A DNA stretch of 59,393 bases from Mycobacterium sp. 1100029.7. GTDB taxonomy: Bacteria > Actinomycetota > Actinomycetes > Mycobacteriales > Mycobacteriaceae. Positions 58,071-59,393 of the stretch are shown one piece after another. The DNA lies in contig NZ_LZSC01000056.1 of assembly GCF_001665235.1 (NCBI RefSeq), positions 1 through 59,393 of the forward strand, read 5' to 3'. Every line of letters begins with the position of its first letter. Within the stretch, counting starts at the first letter, position 1. Both the position numbers and the translations under genes were made by a program. The notes below the pieces were generated by a model. That model saw only the letters and a list, made by a program, of their open reading frames with translations. It was not told the origin of the DNA and ran no database searches.

Positions 58071-59078
58071 CTAGCCGGCGGGCGGGGCGGGCGGAGCGGC
58101 GGGCGCGTTGACCACCTGCAGGATGTCGGGCTTCATCGCCATCAGCTGCTGGTTCCAGTACGGCCACGAGTGTGTTCCGTTGGCCGGGAAGTTGAACACA
58201 CCGTTGCGACCACCGGAGGCCACGTAGGTGTTCTGGAACTGCTCGTTGGTGCGCAGCGTCAGACCTTCGAGGAACTTCGCCGGCATGTTGTCGCCGCCGA
58301 GGTCGCTCGGGGTGCCGTTACCGCAGTAGACCCAGAGGCGGGTGTTGTTGGCGACCAGCCGCGGGATCTGCAGCATCGGGTCGTTGCGCTTCCAGGCCGG
58401 GTCGCTGGACGGACCCCACATGCTGTTGGCGCTGTAGCCACCCGAGTCGCTCATCGCCAAGCCGATCAGCGTCGGCCACCAGCCGTCGGACGGGTTCAGG
58501 AAGCCGGACAGCGACGCGGCATACGGGAACTGCTGCGGGTAGTAGGCCGCCAAAATCAGCGAGGAACCACCCGACATCGACAGACCGACCGCGGCATTGC
58601 CGAGCGGTGAGACCTGCTTGTTGGCCTGCAGCCACAGCGGCATCTCCTGGGTCAGGAAGGTCTCCCACTTGTAGGTGTAGTTCTGGCCGTTGCTGGCCGA
58701 CGGCTGATACCAGTTGCTGTAGAAGCTGGACTGCCCACCGACGGGCATGACCACCGACAGGCCGGACTGGTAGAACTCCTCGAACGCCGGGGTGTTGATG
58801 TCCCAGCCGTTGTAGTCGTCCTGGGCCCGCAGACCGTCGAGCAAGTAGACAGCGTGCGGGCCGCCGCCCTGGAATTGCACCTTGATGTTGCGGCCCATCG
58901 ACGGTGAGGGAATCTGCAGGGTTTCCACGGGAAGCCCCGGCTTGGAGAACGCCCCCGCAGTCGCCGAGCCGCCGACAACAGCGACCAGACTGGACAACAG
59001 GGCAGCGCCTACAACCGCGATAGCCAGCCGGCGCGGCATGGTTGCCGCAGCGCCACGCAACTTCTCAACGAATGTCAT
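58071..59078 (-). CDS. fbpC: Mycolyltransferase, antigen 85C
   Basis: 335 residues from ATG 59078 (MTFVEKLRGAAATMPRRLAI). A signal peptide ends near ATAGAFS at about 44; the mature part begins FSKPGLPVETLQIPSPSMGR. The alpha/beta-hydrolase catalytic serine is in GLSMSGGSS near 167 and the histidine in GTHSWPYW near 304; the substrate-loop LLDGLRAQDDYNGWDINT is present. It transfers mycolic acids to arabinogalactan and trehalose monomycolate in the cell envelope and binds fibronectin. Sequence is very close to the remembered Rv0129c, apart from a Pro/Ala-rich C-terminus. Confidence 0.96.
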   Translation of the reverse strand: MTFVEKLRGAAATMPRRLAIAVVGAALLSSLVAVVGGSATAGAFSKPGLPVETLQIPSPSMGRNIKVQFQGGGPHAVYLLDGLRAQDDYNGWDINTPAFEEFYQSGLSVVMPVGGQSSFYSNWYQPSASNGQNYTYKWETFLTQEMPLWLQANKQVSPLGNAAVGLSMSGGSSLILAAYYPQQFPYAASLSGFLNPSDGWWPTLIGLAMSDSGGYSANSMWGPSSDPAWKRNDPMLQIPRLVANNTRLWVYCGNGTPSDLGGDNMPAKFLEGLTLRTNEQFQNTYVASGGRNGVFNFPANGTHSWPYWNQQLMAMKPDILQVVNAPAAPPAPPAG

Positions 59079-59155
59079 AGCTCTTACCCATCCCAACTTT
59101 CATCTGCCGCGTGTGCGGTGGAATCCGTTCTCCGGGAGTCAAACACAGCGGGAGG

Positions 59156-59393
59156 GTCGAACTCGTTCGTCGCGGCCGCACCGACAGATCGCGGTTCGCT
59201 AACGATTGGGAGTCAGCCAGGAATCGTCACGGCTTCAACGCTTTTGCGCCGGCTGGTCGCCTGACGCGCGATAGTGCATGAGCTGGCCGCAATTTCGTGA
59301 GTCGATCGTGACCTGACCGTGACGATTCCTGGCTGACTCCCAATCGTTAGCGAACCGCGATCTGTCGGTGCGGCCGCGACGAACGAGTTCGAC
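59156..59393. repeat. Terminal fold-back inverted repeat (probable assembly artefact), right end
   Basis: Bases 59156-59232 and 59317-59393 are perfect reverse complements (77 of 77) separated by 84 bases, and the second arm ends at the last base of the window. The left end has arms of the same length. The first arm is the natural fbpC upstream region; the second arm and perhaps the spacer are likely artefactual. No gene is present in 59079-59393. Confidence 0.85.

Noticed and set aside
1..59393. Linear plasmid or hairpin telomeres suggested by inverted repeats at both ends
   Set aside because: The left repeat inverts the coding sequence of a gene, arm lengths are identical at 77 bases, and gene content is syntenic chromosome; assembly artefact is the simpler explanation.

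Overview
The window is 59.4 kb of GC-rich DNA from a mycobacterium, most likely a non-tuberculous species. From memory of the Mycobacterium tuberculosis map, its conserved genes keep the order and strand of Rv0106 to Rv0129c: Rv0106, ctpI, the Rv0111 acyltransferase, ldtA, oxyS, oxcA, fadD7, fusA2, Rv0121c, pepA, treS, mak and fbpC. Rv0112-Rv0115 are not present, and several accessory blocks sit between the conserved genes. No tRNA, rRNA, CRISPR array, insertion sequence or phage gene was seen. Both ends of the sequence fold back on themselves with 77-base arms and look like assembly artefacts, so about 145 bases on the left and about 160 on the right should not be trusted.

Left part (1-11.6 kb). 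A truncated adenylating enzyme and an aldehyde-dehydrogenase-like protein form a possible carboxylate-reducing pair. Next comes the cysteine-free, zinc-independent ribosomal protein cluster rpmB2-rpmG1-rpsN2-rpsR2. It diverges from an Rv0106-type COG0523 protein across a clear Zur box. An SDR/acyl-CoA synthetase pair follows, then the giant P-type ATPase CtpI, whose N-terminal half looks like a decayed second ATPase.

Accessory catabolic island (11.8-33 kb). After an ECF sigma factor with a SnoaL domain and some small enzymes comes a bidirectional catabolic cluster. One intergenic region (23206-23423) drives a leftward set (SMP-30-like lactonase, GntR/UTRA regulator, AliA-like CoA ligase, SDR, second CoA ligase, NDMA-dependent alcohol dehydrogenase). 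It also drives a rightward set (SDR, Rieske oxygenase, Baeyer-Villiger monooxygenase, SDR, CaiB-type CoA-transferase, TPP enzyme, aldehyde dehydrogenase). Three copies of a GTCCRGAC-centred palindrome in that region are candidate operators. The gene set suggests breakdown of a cyclic or ketone-bearing hydrophobic compound, with a final one-carbon shortening through formyl-CoA; this is inference.

Middle (33-44 kb). An Rv0111-type acyltransferase and an O-methyltransferase precede a magnesium module: an M-box (ykoK) Mg2+ riboswitch upstream of an NRAMP-family transporter. The transporter carries substitutions expected of Mg2+-transporting NRMT proteins rather than Mn/Fe transporters. Two 49-bp tandem repeats occupy the loop of a peripheral hairpin of the riboswitch. 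A quinone-oxidoreductase-like enzyme, a lipoprotein and a carboxylic acid reductase follow.

Right part (44-59 kb). This is the conserved mycobacterial segment: L,D-transpeptidase LdtA, LysR regulator OxyS, oxalyl-CoA decarboxylase OxcA and its likely oxalyl-CoA synthetase partner FadD7, EF-G-like FusA2, a PPOX/F420 protein, serine protease PepA, trehalose synthase TreS and maltokinase Mak (linked by a 17-codon ORF), a DUF1275 membrane protein, and mycolyltransferase FbpC (antigen 85C).
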